Assembly (NCBI RefSeq): GCF_016863175.1
Contig: NZ_BOOJ01000014.1
Span: 1-64,000 of the forward strand
From: Paraplanobispora siamensis
GTDB lineage: Bacteria > Actinomycetota > Actinomycetes > Streptosporangiales > Streptosporangiaceae
Reading direction: 5' to 3'
Length of the DNA: 64,000 nt
How positions within the stretch are numbered: the stretch's first letter is position 1; every line of letters starts with the position of its first letter. Shown in pieces: positions 1 through 8,122 of the stretch. The translations under genes and the position numbers were made by a program. The notes under the pieces are model-generated. The model ran no database searches. It worked only from the letters and a program-made list of their open reading frames with translations, and was not told the origin of the DNA.

Positions 1-848
1 GCCGGACGTTAGTAGAACATGGAAAGGAACCCCTGGGGGTGGATCGTCCCGAGCGGATTATGGGAGATCGTCCGCCCGCTGCTGCCGCCGACGCGAGCGC
101 GACCACAGGGCGGCGGAACGCAGAACACACCTGATGAAGCGGTGTTCGCGGCCATCGTCTACGTCTTGGTGAGCGGGTGTGCGTGGCGGGCGCTGCCACC
201 GTGTTTCGGGATCTCGAAGTCCACCGCGCACCGCCGTTTTCTGATCTGGTCGCGGGCCGGGGTATGGAGCAAGCTGCACCAGGTCGTGCTCGATCACCTG
301 GCGCGGCCGATCTGCTCGATCTGTCCCGCGTCGTGCTGGACTCCGCCCATGTGCGGGCGAAAAAAGGGGCGACCATACAGGTCCGAGCCCCGTGGACCGG
401 GGCAAGCCAGGTTCGAAGATGCACATCCTGTCCGACCGGTCCGGACTGCCCCTCGTGGTCGGTGTCTCATCTGGTAACACCCACGACAGCGAGGGCCTCA
501 AGCCCATAGTGCTCGAGCTCCAAATGAGACGCGATCCGCGCCACGGCCGTCCCATCAAGCCCGGCAAGCTCCACGCGGATAAGGCCTACGACCGCGATGA
601 CCTGCGCCGGTGGCTGCGCGGCAAGCGCATCGCCGTGCTTATCGCCCGCAAAGGCATCGACTCCAGCCGGCGATTGGGCCGACATCGCTGGGTGATCGAG
701 CGGACCATGTCCTGGCTGACCGGCTATCGACGCCTCACCATCCGCTACGAACGCTACTGCGGCAATTACCTGGCCTTTCTCGGCCTCGCTGCTGCCTTGT
801 GCTGCTACAAGCGGCTCATCCGGCTCACCACGTAGGACACGGTCTTAG
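1..848 (+). mobile_element. IS5-family insertion sequence, left end outside window
   Basis: The first 0.85 kb is an insertion sequence carrying an IS5-type (IS427-like) DDE transposase. The stop codon at 833-835 is followed at once by GACACGGTCTTAG (836-848). By its position this is the likely right terminal inverted repeat. No matching left end lies in the window, so the left boundary is beyond base 1 or has been lost. The element sits about 180 bases from the 3' end of a tRNA-Pro gene. The family call rests on the transposase; the exact ends are inferred. Confidence 0.7.
19..835 (+). pseudogene. IS5-family DDE transposase, frame-disrupted
   Basis: The protein is spread over three frames. 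Frame one (from ATG 19) gives the N-terminal DUF4096-like part, including GCAWRALP and the KSTAHRRF motif, to about base 297. Frame two gives the segment DLSRVVLDSAHVRAKKG, with the first catalytic Asp, to about base 365. Frame three gives GSKMHILSDRSGLPL, the DKAYD motif and the RRLGRHRWVIERTMSW catalytic Glu region, ending at TAG 835. The second shift coincides with six A and four G (360-369), where a programmed -1 frameshift is known in this group. The first shift, near 297-303, has no slippery run and looks like a one-base deletion, so the element is probably inactive. A sequencing error at that spot would restore a normal two-frame IS. Confidence 0.8.
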
Positions 849-920
849 AAGCCCTGCCGAAGGATCTAGGGGCTTCGAGGCTAGGGTTGTGACTGCGAGA
901 GAGTCGCCTCAGAGCTACCG

Positions 921-967
921 CCTAGGACGTTCACGTCTAGGTCGTTAGTTACGCAGTTAGTCACGCA
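921..967. other. inverted and direct repeats between IS and tRNA-Pro
   Basis: Bases 921-941 form an imperfect palindrome (CCTAGGACGT, then T, then CACGTCTAGG). Bases 944-955 and 956-967 are 12-base direct repeats, GTTAGTTACGCA and GTTAGTCACGCA. This looks like recombination-site or operator DNA rather than gene sequence. Its position beside the 3' end of a tRNA gene, a common integration target, makes a remnant attachment region possible but not proven. Confidence 0.3.
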
Positions 968-975
968 GAAAGCCG

Positions 976-1010
976 AGAAGGCTGCTTCCCATCTTCGGAA
1001 ACAGCCTTCT
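976..1010 (-). terminator. hairpin downstream of tRNA-Pro
   Basis: AGAAGGCTG (976-984) pairs perfectly with CAGCCTTCT (1002-1010). An inner TTCC/GGAA pairing lengthens the stem. The hairpin begins 17 bases past the tRNA 3' end on the minus strand, as expected for a tRNA terminator. Confidence 0.6.
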
Positions 1011-1026
1011 ACCTGGTCTTGCTGGG

Positions 1027-1100
1027 TCGGGGTGGCGGGATTTGAACCCACGGCCTCTTCGTCCCGAACGAAGCGCGCTGCCAAGCTGCGCTACACCCCG
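1027..1100 (-). tRNA. tRNA-Pro, anticodon CGG
   Basis: Read on the minus strand this folds as a complete cloverleaf. The seven-base acceptor stem CGGGGTG/CACCCCG carries an A discriminator at 1027. The anticodon stem is CTTCG/CGAAG around loop TTCGGGA, so the anticodon is CGG (Pro, codon CCG). The T arm is GTGGG/CCCGC with loop TTCAAAT. CCA is not encoded. tRNA-Pro genes are known integration targets of actinomycete elements such as pSAM2, and an IS relic lies on its 3' side. Confidence 0.95.
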
Positions 1101-1169
1101 GTGCACGCCGTCTTGCTCGTGCTTGGGAAAGTCTAGCGGACTTCGTGGGTGCTTGTGTCACTCCGGGCG

Positions 1170-2069
1170 TCAGGTCCGGCGGCGGGGTACGAGGGTCAGG
1201 AGGGAGGCCTCGGGGAAGCAGGCGAAACGGACCGGGGCGTAGGGGCTGGTGCCCAGGCCGGCGGAGACGTGGAGGTAGGCGGAGTCGTGCCGGCTCAGGC
1301 CCTTGACGCGGGCGCGGTCGATGCCGCAGTTGGTGACCAGGGCGCCGTAGAACGGGATGCACAGCTGGCCGCCGTGGGTGTGACCGGCCAGCAGGAGCTG
1401 GTAGCCGTCGGCGGCGAAGCGGGTCATGTTGCGGGGCTCGGGGGAGTGCATCACGCCCAGGCGCAGGTCGGCGTCCGCGGGGGCGGGACCGGCGATCAGG
1501 TCGTAGCGGTCGCGGTCGATGTGGGAGTCGTGGATGCCGCCCACGGCCACGTCGAGGTCGCCGACCTTGATGCGGGCGGTGGTGTTGTTCATGTCGAGCC
1601 AGCCGGCGGCCGACATGCCGGCGCCGAGCTCCTGCCACGGCAGGCTGGGCGTGTGCTGGCGCTTCTCGCCCTTGGAGGTCCGCCACAGGTAGCGGGCGGG
1701 GTTCTTGGGCACGGGGGCGTACAGGTCGTTGGAGCCGTACACGAACAGGCCCGGCCGGGACAGCAGCGGTTCGAGCGCGTGCATCAGCGGGGGGACCGCC
1801 TCGGGGTGGGCGATGGAGTCGCCGGTGTTGACCACGAGGTCGGGCTTGAGGTCGCCCAGGGAGCGGACCCAGTTGATGAGCAGCCGCCTGCCGGGGGTCA
1901 GGTGCAGGTCGGAGAGCTGGAGGATGCGCACGGGACGCCGGCCGGGCTCCAGGACGGGCACGTCGAAGCGCCGCAGGCGGAAGGTGTTGCGCTCGATGAC
2001 CGAGGCGTAGGCCAGACCGGCCAGACCGGCACCGAGCAGGGACAGGGGCACCGCTGCTGCTTTCCTCAC
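1170..2069 (-). CDS. membrane-anchored metallophosphoesterase (YkuE/YaeI-like)
   Basis: A calcineurin-like phosphoesterase of about 299 residues, probably acting on a phosphoester at the outer face of the membrane. The N-terminus holds one hydrophobic segment. Metal-binding motifs follow in family order: SDLHL, NTGD, a variant GSND where GNHD is usual, a conserved HS, and GHTHGGQ near the C-terminus. In this family the GNHD histidine is a transition-state residue, so its replacement by Ser is notable. GTG 2069 is chosen because the hydrophobic segment starts right after it. An in-frame ATG 60 bases upstream and a GTG at 2051 are alternatives. It is divergent from the yqeY-like gene. A metallophosphoesterase next to ponA-type PBP genes is common in actinobacteria. 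Confidence 0.85.
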   Translation of the reverse strand: MRKAAAVPLSLLGAGLAGLAYASVIERNTFRLRRFDVPVLEPGRRPVRILQLSDLHLTPGRRLLINWVRSLGDLKPDLVVNTGDSIAHPEAVPPLMHALEPLLSRPGLFVYGSNDLYAPVPKNPARYLWRTSKGEKRQHTPSLPWQELGAGMSAAGWLDMNNTTARIKVGDLDVAVGGIHDSHIDRDRYDLIAGPAPADADLRLGVMHSPEPRNMTRFAADGYQLLLAGHTHGGQLCIPFYGALVTNCGIDRARVKGLSRHDSAYLHVSAGLGTSPYAPVRFACFPEASLLTLVPRRRT

Positions 2070-2150
2070 CTTCCCATCATGCCCGAGTCCGGCTCCGCAT
2101 CCCGCCCCGAAGGGAAACCCGGGATACAACCGGGCTGGTGAGAGGGCAAG

Positions 2151-2615
2151 ATGGACCGCATGACCGCATTGAAGGACAAGCTGAAGGCCGATCTGACGGC
2201 CTCGATGAAGAGCAGGGACGAGATCCGCACCCGCACGATCCGGATGGCCCTGGCCGCCGTCAACGTCGAGGAGGTCTCGGGCAAGACCTCGCGCGAGCTG
2301 ACCGACGACGAGATCGTCAAGGTGCTCACGAAGGAGGCCAAGAAGCGCCGGGAGGCGGCCGAGGCCTTCAGCGGCGCCGGCCGCACCGAGCAGGCGGAGG
2401 CGGAGCTGGCCGAGCAGGCCGTGCTGGAGGAGTACCTCCCGGCCCAGCTGTCCGACGAGGAGCTCGCCGCGCTCGTGGACGAGGCCGTCGCCGAGAGCGG
2501 AGCCTCCGGGCCGCAGGCGATGGGCCAGGTCATGAAGGTCCTCAACCCCAAGGTCGCAGGCCGCGCCGAGGGCGGCCGGGTGGCCCAGGCCGTACGGGCC
2601 CGCCTGACGGCCTGA
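2151..2615 (+). CDS. GatB/YqeY domain protein
   Basis: A 154-residue GatB/YqeY-family protein. It matches the stand-alone YqeY module related to the C-terminal tRNA-binding domain of GatB, with TLRMALAAV-type helices, the KEAKKRREAAEAF stretch and EYLPAQLSDEEL in the expected order. The family is thought to assist tRNA-dependent amidation or to bind tRNA, but its cellular role is not settled. ATG 2151 has GAGAGGG four bases upstream; ATG 2160 is an alternative start. The gene is convergent with the PBP gene and shares a strong bidirectional terminator. Its 3' end is the first unit of a degenerate tandem repeat that continues past the stop. Confidence 0.9.
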   Translation: MDRMTALKDKLKADLTASMKSRDEIRTRTIRMALAAVNVEEVSGKTSRELTDDEIVKVLTKEAKKRREAAEAFSGAGRTEQAEAELAEQAVLEEYLPAQLSDEELAALVDEAVAESGASGPQAMGQVMKVLNPKVAGRAEGGRVAQAVRARLTA

Positions 2616-2718
2616 GACCCGTCCTCCGGTCGGCCCGGGCCGTACGGACTCCTGACCGTTCTTCAGTCGGGCCCAGGCCGTACGGGCCCCCGGCGGCCCG
2701 AGATCCGTTCTCCGGTCG
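2582..2718 (+). repeat. tandem repeat anchored in the yqeY-like 3' end, 3 units
   Basis: Three degenerate units start at 2582, 2632 and 2670. Each begins GGCCC(A/G)GGCCGTACGG and runs to a T(C/T)CGGTCG or TTCAGTCG end. The first unit contains the last codons and the stop of the yqeY-like gene; the others are non-coding. Unit lengths are about 50, 38 and 49 bases. Confidence 0.7.
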
Positions 2719-2764
2719 AGGCGGGGCTTCCCGCGCCCGGAGAACGCGCCCGGACCGATGGAAC

Positions 2765-2804
2765 CGTCAGAGCCCTCCCCGGCGTGCCGGGGAGGGCTCT
2801 GACG
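2765..2804. terminator. bidirectional terminator, 18-bp perfect stem
   Basis: CGTCAGAGCCCTCCCCGG (2765-2782) and its exact complement (2787-2804) flank loop CGTG. It lies between the convergent yqeY-like and PBP genes and can serve both strands. Confidence 0.9.
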
Positions 2805-2826
2805 TCGTCAGGGTGACGCGCCCGCG

Positions 2827-5109
2827 TCAGGGGACGATGGGCGTGCCGCCGTTGGGGTCCTCGCCCCAGCCCGGCGGAGGCTCGTCGCCACCGCCGCCAC
2901 CGCCGCCGTCGTTGTCACGGCCGCCGCCGTCGCCGCCCCGGTCGGGCTTCTTGATCGGCTTGGGCGGCGCGCACCGGCCGGCGGAGCAGCCGCCGAAGCG
3001 CTCCATGTTCACCGGGGTGAACGAGGTCGGCTCGACGCCCTTCAGCGCGCCGATCATGGAGTCCTTCCAGATCCGGCCGGAGATCGACGCGCCGTACACG
3101 TAACCGTAGTAGCGCCCGCCGATGGTCACGCCCACCAGGTCGTGCTCGAAGGCGCCGCGCGGGTCGCCGAGGCTGACCGCGGAGGCCAGGTCGGGGGTGT
3201 AACCGGCGAACCAGGCCGCGGTGTAGGCGTCGGTGGTGCCGGTCTTGCCCGCCGCGGGCCGGCCGATGCCGCCGACCTCGGTCATCGTGCCCTTGGTGAA
3301 CACGTTGGACATGATGTGCGAGGCCGCGTCGGCGACCTCCTCGTCCAGGACCTGCTTGCACTTGGGCTTGTAGGTGGTGGCCTTGCCGTTGCGGTCGCGG
3401 ATCTCGGTGATCGCCATCGGCTTGCAGTAGGCGCCGCGGGAGCCGATCGTCGCGTAGGCGGCGGCGACCGTCACCGGGTCCATCTCGTTGATGCCGAGGG
3501 TGAAGGTCTCGAACTCCTTCAGCGGGGCCCCGTCGGCGCGCTTGATGCCCAGGTTCTTGGCCATCTTGACGACGTCGCAGAGCCCGACTTCCTGCTCCAG
3601 GCGCATGAAGAAGGTGTTCACCGAGCCGAGGGTGCCGGTGGTGAGGGTCTTGAACCCGCCGCCGCCCTCACTGGAGTTGCGCACCTCGTGGGAGGGCTCG
3701 CCCACCCGGTTGCCCTTGCAGTCGCGGAAGGCGCTCTCGCTCGGCGCCCGGTAACCGGAGCCGGTGCCGAAGCCGTCGTTGAGCTTCATGCCCTGGTCGA
3801 GCGCGGTGAGCAGGGTGAACGGCTTGAACGTCGAGCCGGCCTGGAACCCCGCGCCGCCGCCGTGCAGCACGTCGCCCGCGAGGTTGTAGCCCATCTCGTT
3901 CTTCTTCTTGTTCTGCCCGAACTTCCGGCTGGCGGCCATCGCCTTGATGGCGCCGGTGCCGGGGACGATCATCGCCTGCGAGGCGACCGGCTTGTCGGTC
4001 GTCCGCACGTACTTGGCGATGGCCTTCTCGGAGGCCAGCTGGGCCTTCCGGTCGAGCGTCGTCTTGATCGTCAGGCCGCCGCGCTGGAGGAACTTCTTGC
4101 GGGCCTCGGCGGTCTTGCCGAAGTCCTCGTTGTTGAGGATCTCGTACTGGGCGTAGAGGCAGAAGTAGGGGAAGTCGCTCTCGTCGCAGCCGCCGGGGAC
4201 CGGGTTGTCCTTGAACCCGAGCTTCTTGGCCTTGGCCTCCGCGGCCTCCTGCGGCGTGATCTTGCCGAGCTCCTGCATCCGGTTCAGCACGATGTTGCGC
4301 CGCTCCAGGAGCCGCTGGCGGGCCGCCTTGCCCGCGTTGGGGTCGGTGCGGCTGGGGTTCTGTACGGCTCCCGCCAGCGTGGCGGCCTCCGACAGGGTCA
4401 GCTCGGAGGCCGGCTTCTTGAAGAACCGCTTGGCCGCGGCCTGGATGCCGTGGGCGCCGGCCCCGAAGTAGGAGATGTTGAGATAGCGCTCAAGGATTTC
4501 CGACTTGGTGTACTTCTCCTCGATGGCCAGGGCGTAGCGCAGCTCGTTGAGCTTGCGGGAGAAGGTGGGCGCGATGGCGGCCTCCTGCTCCTCCTTGGTC
4601 TCGGCACTGCTGAACAGCACGAGCTTGACGTACTGCTGCGTGATCGAGGAACCACCCTGGACGACGCCGCCGCCGGAGAAGTTCTTGACGGCCGCGCGGA
4701 AGGTGCCCTCCAGATCGAGGGCTCCGTGTTCGTAGAACCGGAAGTCCTCGATCGCGACGATCGCCGTCTTCATGACGTCGGAGATCTGGTCAAGACTGAC
4801 GGATTCGCGGTTCTCGTAATAGAACTGGGCGAACTGCTTGCCGTCGGAGTCGAGGAGGACGGTCTTCTCGGGCAGCGGAGGCTCTTTGAGGTCCTCGGGC
4901 TGCAGATGCAGCTCCTCCGTCGCGGACTTGACGGTCACGCCCGCGCCGCCCACTGCCGGAAGCGCGATGGCAGCGACCAGCACCCCCGCGGCGGCGCCTG
5001 CGGCGACGAGCCGCAGCACGCTCCCCACTGCCGATCTCTGATCTTTGCCTTGAGCTTGCACGAGTCCAAGAGTACGTCGGGCCGATGGTTCAAACGGTAA
5101 CGGAAGCAT
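2827..5109 (-). CDS. class A penicillin-binding protein (PonA2-like)
   Basis: A bifunctional peptidoglycan synthase of about 760 residues. A short cytoplasmic segment and one membrane anchor (about 31-55) come first. A GT51 glycosyltransferase follows, with EDFRFYEHGALD (Glu121) and QGGSSITQQYVK. The transpeptidase has SxxK at Ser426 (STFK), SVN at about 496 and KTGT at about 622. The tail is rich in Gly, Asp and Pro, as in actinobacterial PonA2 proteins. The partner wblA gene is divergent, as in Streptomyces and, with whiB4, in mycobacteria. The start is uncertain: ATG 5109 and GTG 5061 are both in frame and neither has a clear ribosome-binding site. Function is secure; regulation is not visible. 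Confidence 0.93.
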   Translation of the reverse strand: MLPLPFEPSARRTLGLVQAQGKDQRSAVGSVLRLVAAGAAAGVLVAAIALPAVGGAGVTVKSATEELHLQPEDLKEPPLPEKTVLLDSDGKQFAQFYYENRESVSLDQISDVMKTAIVAIEDFRFYEHGALDLEGTFRAAVKNFSGGGVVQGGSSITQQYVKLVLFSSAETKEEQEAAIAPTFSRKLNELRYALAIEEKYTKSEILERYLNISYFGAGAHGIQAAAKRFFKKPASELTLSEAATLAGAVQNPSRTDPNAGKAARQRLLERRNIVLNRMQELGKITPQEAAEAKAKKLGFKDNPVPGGCDESDFPYFCLYAQYEILNNEDFGKTAEARKKFLQRGGLTIKTTLDRKAQLASEKAIAKYVRTTDKPVASQAMIVPGTGAIKAMAASRKFGQNKKKNEMGYNLAGDVLHGGGAGFQAGSTFKPFTLLTALDQGMKLNDGFGTGSGYRAPSESAFRDCKGNRVGEPSHEVRNSSEGGGGFKTLTTGTLGSVNTFFMRLEQEVGLCDVVKMAKNLGIKRADGAPLKEFETFTLGINEMDPVTVAAAYATIGSRGAYCKPMAITEIRDRNGKATTYKPKCKQVLDEEVADAASHIMSNVFTKGTMTEVGGIGRPAAGKTGTTDAYTAAWFAGYTPDLASAVSLGDPRGAFEHDLVGVTIGGRYYGYVYGASISGRIWKDSMIGALKGVEPTSFTPVNMERFGGCSAGRCAPPKPIKKPDRGGDGGGRDNDGGGGGGGDEPPPGWGEDPNGGTPIVP

Positions 5110-5144
5110 GTTTCTGCTTGACTGGTCCCTGCCCGCAGAAGAGG

Positions 5145-5154
5145 TGACTAGTCA
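5145..5154. promoter_or_regulatory. palindrome TGACTAGTCA between PBP and wblA genes
   Basis: A perfect 10-base palindrome lies in the 220-base divergent gap, 36 bases upstream of the PBP start. The flanks GTGAC and GTCAT resemble BldD-type half sites, but this is only a resemblance. A second small hairpin, GCGGGA/TCCCGC, lies at 5184-5201. Confidence 0.35.
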
Positions 5155-5329
5155 TTCCCGGCCACATGACCCTGGAGAACCATGCGGGAAATTGGTCCCG
5201 CCGGGGGCTGTCCGCCCGAACGTCTGATTGCGTACGGTCTCTTTCTGCGGCAACTGAATACGGAGGCTCGACGACCGCGCCCGTCGGCCCCCCAAGTCAC
5301 GACTGACCACCTAAGGGGAGTGGGGTCGA

Positions 5330-5626
5330 ATGTGGATCACGGATTGGACCTCCAGTGCGGCTTGTAAGGGTGCGGATCCCGACGCGCTGTTCGTTCAGGG
5401 CGCTGCCCAGAACCGAGCGAAGCTGATCTGTCGAGGATGCCCGGTCCGGACCGAGTGCCTCGCCGATGCGCTGGACAATCGCATCGAGTTCGGGGTGTGG
5501 GGCGGGATGACCGAGCGCGAACGCCGGGCGCTGCTGCGCCGGCGACCCGACGTCGACTCCTGGCGGGACCTGCTGGAACTCGCCAAAGAGGAGTACGAGC
5601 GGACGAACGAGCTGATCGCAGGCTGA
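5330..5626 (+). CDS. wblA: WhiB-family regulator WblA (WhiB4-like)
   Basis: A 98-residue iron-sulfur transcription factor. The four cluster ligands are Cys12, Cys34, Cys37 and Cys43 (the CxxC plus C pattern), followed by the GVWGG turn at 55-59 and the basic motif ERERRALLRRRP. The residues FVQGAAQNRAK and ECLADALDNR closely match Streptomyces WblA and mycobacterial WhiB4 as I remember them. The divergent PBP gene and the adjacent ArsA-like ATPase genes give the same neighbourhood. WblA represses or delays antibiotic production and is needed for sporulation in streptomycetes; WhiB4 senses redox state. ATG 5330 follows GGGGAG. Confidence 0.93.
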   Translation: MWITDWTSSAACKGADPDALFVQGAAQNRAKLICRGCPVRTECLADALDNRIEFGVWGGMTERERRALLRRRPDVDSWRDLLELAKEEYERTNELIAG

Positions 5627-5641
5627 TCTCCGCCCTGTGAA

Positions 5642-5669
5642 ACCGGCCGCGCAAAGGCGCGCGGCCGGT
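5642..5669. terminator. bidirectional terminator between wblA and ATPase gene
   Basis: ACCGGCCGCGC (5642-5652) pairs over 11 bases with GCGCGGCCGGT (5659-5669) around loop AAAGGC. It lies between the convergent wblA and second ATPase gene. Confidence 0.8.
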
Positions 5670-5765
5670 CTCAGCATGCTCGCGGCCCGCCGTACGGCGA
5701 GCCTCCCGGCGCCGTAGGACCAGGACCGAGCGACTGTGGGACCGGGCGGCTGTACGGCCGGACCT

Positions 5766-6896
5766 CTACCGCTGGGCGGCCAGCAGCTCTCCCACCTCGC
5801 GCAGACCGTCCAGGTCGTGCACGTCCGCGGGCATCGCGGGGACCTGGGCCACCGGCACCGTGGGGTGGGCGGAGACGAAGTGGTCGCGCTGGCGGCTCTC
5901 GCGCGCGGCCAGCTGCATCCGGCCGGCGTGCAGCCGCAGCACCGCGGCGGTGAGCTCGTGCTCGCCCCGTGACTCCAGGTCCTCGGCCGCGGCGGTGCTC
6001 CGGGCGGCCGACAGCGCGGCCGCGGGCGACAGGTGGACCCGGTTGATCACCAGTCCGGCCAGGGGCATGCGCTCCTCGGCCAGTCGTTCCACGAAGTACG
6101 ACGCCTCGCGCATGGCGTCCCGCTCGGGCGCGGCGACGACCACGAACGCGGTCCCGGGGGCCTGCAGCAGCTTGTAGGTCTGCTCGGCGCGCACCCGGAA
6201 CCCGCCGAAGACCGCGTCCAGGGCGGAGACGAACGTCTGCAGGTCCTTGAGGACCTGCGCGCCCAGCAGCTTGGTCAGCGCCCCGGCGACGAGCCCGAAC
6301 CCGGCGTTGAGCAGCTTGAACGCGCTGCGCCCGCCCGCCTTGGCCGGCGCGGTGAGCATGCGGATGAAGCGGCCGTCCAGGAAGCGGCCCAGCCGTTCCG
6401 GCGCGTCCAGGAAGTCCAGCGCGGAACGGGAGGGCGGGGTGTCCACGATGATCAGGTCCCAGTCGCCCGACCGGCGGAGCTGGCCGAGCTTCTCCATCGC
6501 CATGTACTCCTGCGTTCCGGAGAAGCTGGACGAAAGAGACTGATAAAAGGGATTTGTCAGGATCTGGCGAGCTCGATCGGGGTCGGCGTGCGCCTCGATG
6601 ATCTCATCGAAGGTCCGCTTCATGTCGAGCATCATGGCGTGCAGCGTGCCCTCGCCCCCGATCCCGGCGACACGCCGGGGCGTGTTGTCGAGCTCGGTCA
6701 GGCCCATCGACTGGGCCAGCCGCCGCGCGGGGTCCACGGTCAGCACGACGGCGCTGCGCCCGCGCTCGGCGGCGCGCAGGCCCAGGGCGGCCGCCGTGGT
6801 GGTCTTGCCGACGCCGCCGGAACCGCAGCACACGACGATCCGGGTGTTCGGGTCGTCGATGATCGCGTCGAGATCGAGAACCGGGACGTCCTTCAC
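5766..6896 (-). CDS. ArsA/Get3-like ATPase, second of a pair
   Basis: An ArsA-family ATPase of about 376 residues with the deviant Walker A CCGSGGVGKTTTAAALGL near the N-terminus, a DxTPPS switch region and the VxxAAPE motif near 280. It corresponds to mycobacterial Rv3680/BagB and SCO3578-type proteins, which pair with a second ATPase and have been linked to glycerol and nitric-oxide tolerance in M. tuberculosis. It is probably cytosolic or membrane-associated. The start is uncertain: GTG 6896 and GTG 6926 each follow a GGGAG, and the upstream gene ends at 6943, so translation is likely coupled. Three copies of CAGGGAG lie between 6900 and 6940. No arsenic genes are nearby, so arsenite transport is unlikely. 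Confidence 0.88.
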   Translation of the reverse strand: MKDVPVLDLDAIIDDPNTRIVVCCGSGGVGKTTTAAALGLRAAERGRSAVVLTVDPARRLAQSMGLTELDNTPRRVAGIGGEGTLHAMMLDMKRTFDEIIEAHADPDRARQILTNPFYQSLSSSFSGTQEYMAMEKLGQLRRSGDWDLIIVDTPPSRSALDFLDAPERLGRFLDGRFIRMLTAPAKAGGRSAFKLLNAGFGLVAGALTKLLGAQVLKDLQTFVSALDAVFGGFRVRAEQTYKLLQAPGTAFVVVAAPERDAMREASYFVERLAEERMPLAGLVINRVHLSPAAALSAARSTAAAEDLESRGEHELTAAVLRLHAGRMQLAARESRQRDHFVSAHPTVPVAQVPAMPADVHDLDGLREVGELLAAQR

Positions 6897-6942
6897 CTTG
6901 CTCCCTGAAGCTCCCTGGACTTTCACGCCACTCCCTGAACCC

Positions 6943-7947
6943 TCACGCCGCCCCCTGGGCGCAGATCGCCTCGGCCAGCTCGTAGAGCCCGGCCAGGTCC
7001 ACCCCGTCCGCCAGCAGCGGCAGCTCGTAGCGGGGACGGCCCACGGCGTCGAGCGAGGCGCGCTCCTGGTGTTCGAGCTCGGTACGGCGGGCGTGCTCCT
7101 CGACCTCACGGGCGAGGGCGTCGGCCAGGGCGGTGGCCTTCGACCCGCCGTCGGTCAGGCCGGCCGCCTTCAGGCCCAGCGCCAGGTCCGCCGGGTCGAA
7201 CCGGCCCGCGGAGGCGGCGTCGAGGGTCGCCTGGGGCAGCAGCGCGCCGCGGACCATGTTGATGAAGACGCCGCCGACCGGCAGGCCCACCCGGCGCAGC
7301 TCGGCGATCCCGTCGAGGGTCTCCTGGACCGGCATCTCCTCCAGGAGCGTGACGAAGTGCACGGCCGTCTCGGGTGAGGAGACGACGCCGTTGACCAGGT
7401 CGGCGTGGTTCTTGATCGGCCCGACCCTGGCCAGGCCGGCGACCTCGTTGGTGACGTTCAGGAAGCGCGCCACCCGGCCGGTCGGGGGCGCGTCCAGCAC
7501 CACCGCGTCGTAGATCCGCTTGCCGTCCTTGCCCCTGCGGCGGACGGCCTCGGTGGTCTTGCCCGTGACGAGGACGTCGCGGAAGCCCGGGGCGATGGTG
7601 GTGGCGAAGTCGACGATGCCCATCTTGCTCAGCGCCCGGCCCGCCCGGCGCATGCCGTAGAACATCTCCAGGTATTCGAGCATGGCCTCTTCGGGATCGA
7701 TGGCCAGGGCGTGGACGTCCCCGCCGCCGGGCGCGACGGCGATCCGCCGCTCCTCGTACGGCAGCGGCGGCAGATCGAAGATCTGCGCTATCCCCTGTCG
7801 CCCCTCGACCTCGACCAGGAGCACCTTGCGGCCGTCCGCGGCGAGAGCAAGGGCGAGTGCGGCGGCCACCGTGGTCTTGCCGGTGCCGCCCTTGCCGGTG
7901 ACGACGTGGAGCCGTACACCATCCCAGTCGGTATCGCGCGAACTCAC
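6943..7947 (-). CDS. ArsA/Get3-like ATPase, first of a pair
   Basis: A 334-residue ATPase with the P-loop VTGKGGTGKTTVAAALALAL at its N-terminus, then EVEGRQGIAQ, YEERRIAVAPGG and VLDAPPTGRVARFL. These match the actinobacterial Rv3679/BagA and SCO3577-type branch. It is the first gene of a two-gene operon with the ATPase downstream; a heteromeric complex is known for the mycobacterial pair. GTG 7947 is preferred over TTG 7965 because a TAGCCT -10 box lies exactly seven bases upstream, which suggests a leaderless mRNA. Confidence 0.88.
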   Translation of the reverse strand: MSSRDTDWDGVRLHVVTGKGGTGKTTVAAALALALAADGRKVLLVEVEGRQGIAQIFDLPPLPYEERRIAVAPGGGDVHALAIDPEEAMLEYLEMFYGMRRAGRALSKMGIVDFATTIAPGFRDVLVTGKTTEAVRRRGKDGKRIYDAVVLDAPPTGRVARFLNVTNEVAGLARVGPIKNHADLVNGVVSSPETAVHFVTLLEEMPVQETLDGIAELRRVGLPVGGVFINMVRGALLPQATLDAASAGRFDPADLALGLKAAGLTDGGSKATALADALAREVEEHARRTELEHQERASLDAVGRPRYELPLLADGVDLAGLYELAEAICAQGAA

Positions 7948-7954
7948 GTTTCGA

Positions 7955-7960
7955 AGGCTA
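7955..7960 (-). promoter_or_regulatory. -10 box TAGCCT, leaderless start of ATPase operon
   Basis: TAGCCT ends seven bases before GTG 7947 and no Shine-Dalgarno sequence is present, so the transcript probably starts at the codon. Confidence 0.5.
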
Positions 7961-8109
7961 CCCAACGGTTACTTGCCGATACGCGTGGGCTGCCGTTTGG
8001 GACGCGACTCACACCCGATATCACCCCGGCGTCACCCCGGCGCCTCACCCCGCGCGAAGGCGTGACCCGCGTCGCCCGCACCGTCACGGTCCCCTCCGGG
8101 CCGGATCGC

Positions 8110-8115
8110 TACGCT
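8110..8115 (+). promoter_or_regulatory. -10 box TACGCT, leaderless start of DUF4177 gene
   Basis: TACGCT ends seven bases before ATG 8123. Upstream (about 8026-8060) are three near-copies of TCACCCCGGCG in tandem, a possible operator. Confidence 0.5.
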
Positions 8116-8122
8116 GTCTCGC

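Noticed and set aside
881-1084. Integrase C-terminal remnant on the minus strand
   Set aside because: The frame reads through the tRNA and a terminator hairpin and has no recombinase motif.
3142-5100. 652-codon open frame opposite the PBP gene
   Set aside because: It is low-complexity Gly/Val/Leu/Arg and lies wholly antisense to a well-supported PBP. Such shadows are expected at this GC content.
6943-7109. Longer start for the second ArsA-like ATPase
   Set aside because: The extra 60 residues are Arg/Ser/Pro shadow sequence within the upstream gene. Two good GTG starts lie downstream of that gene's stop.
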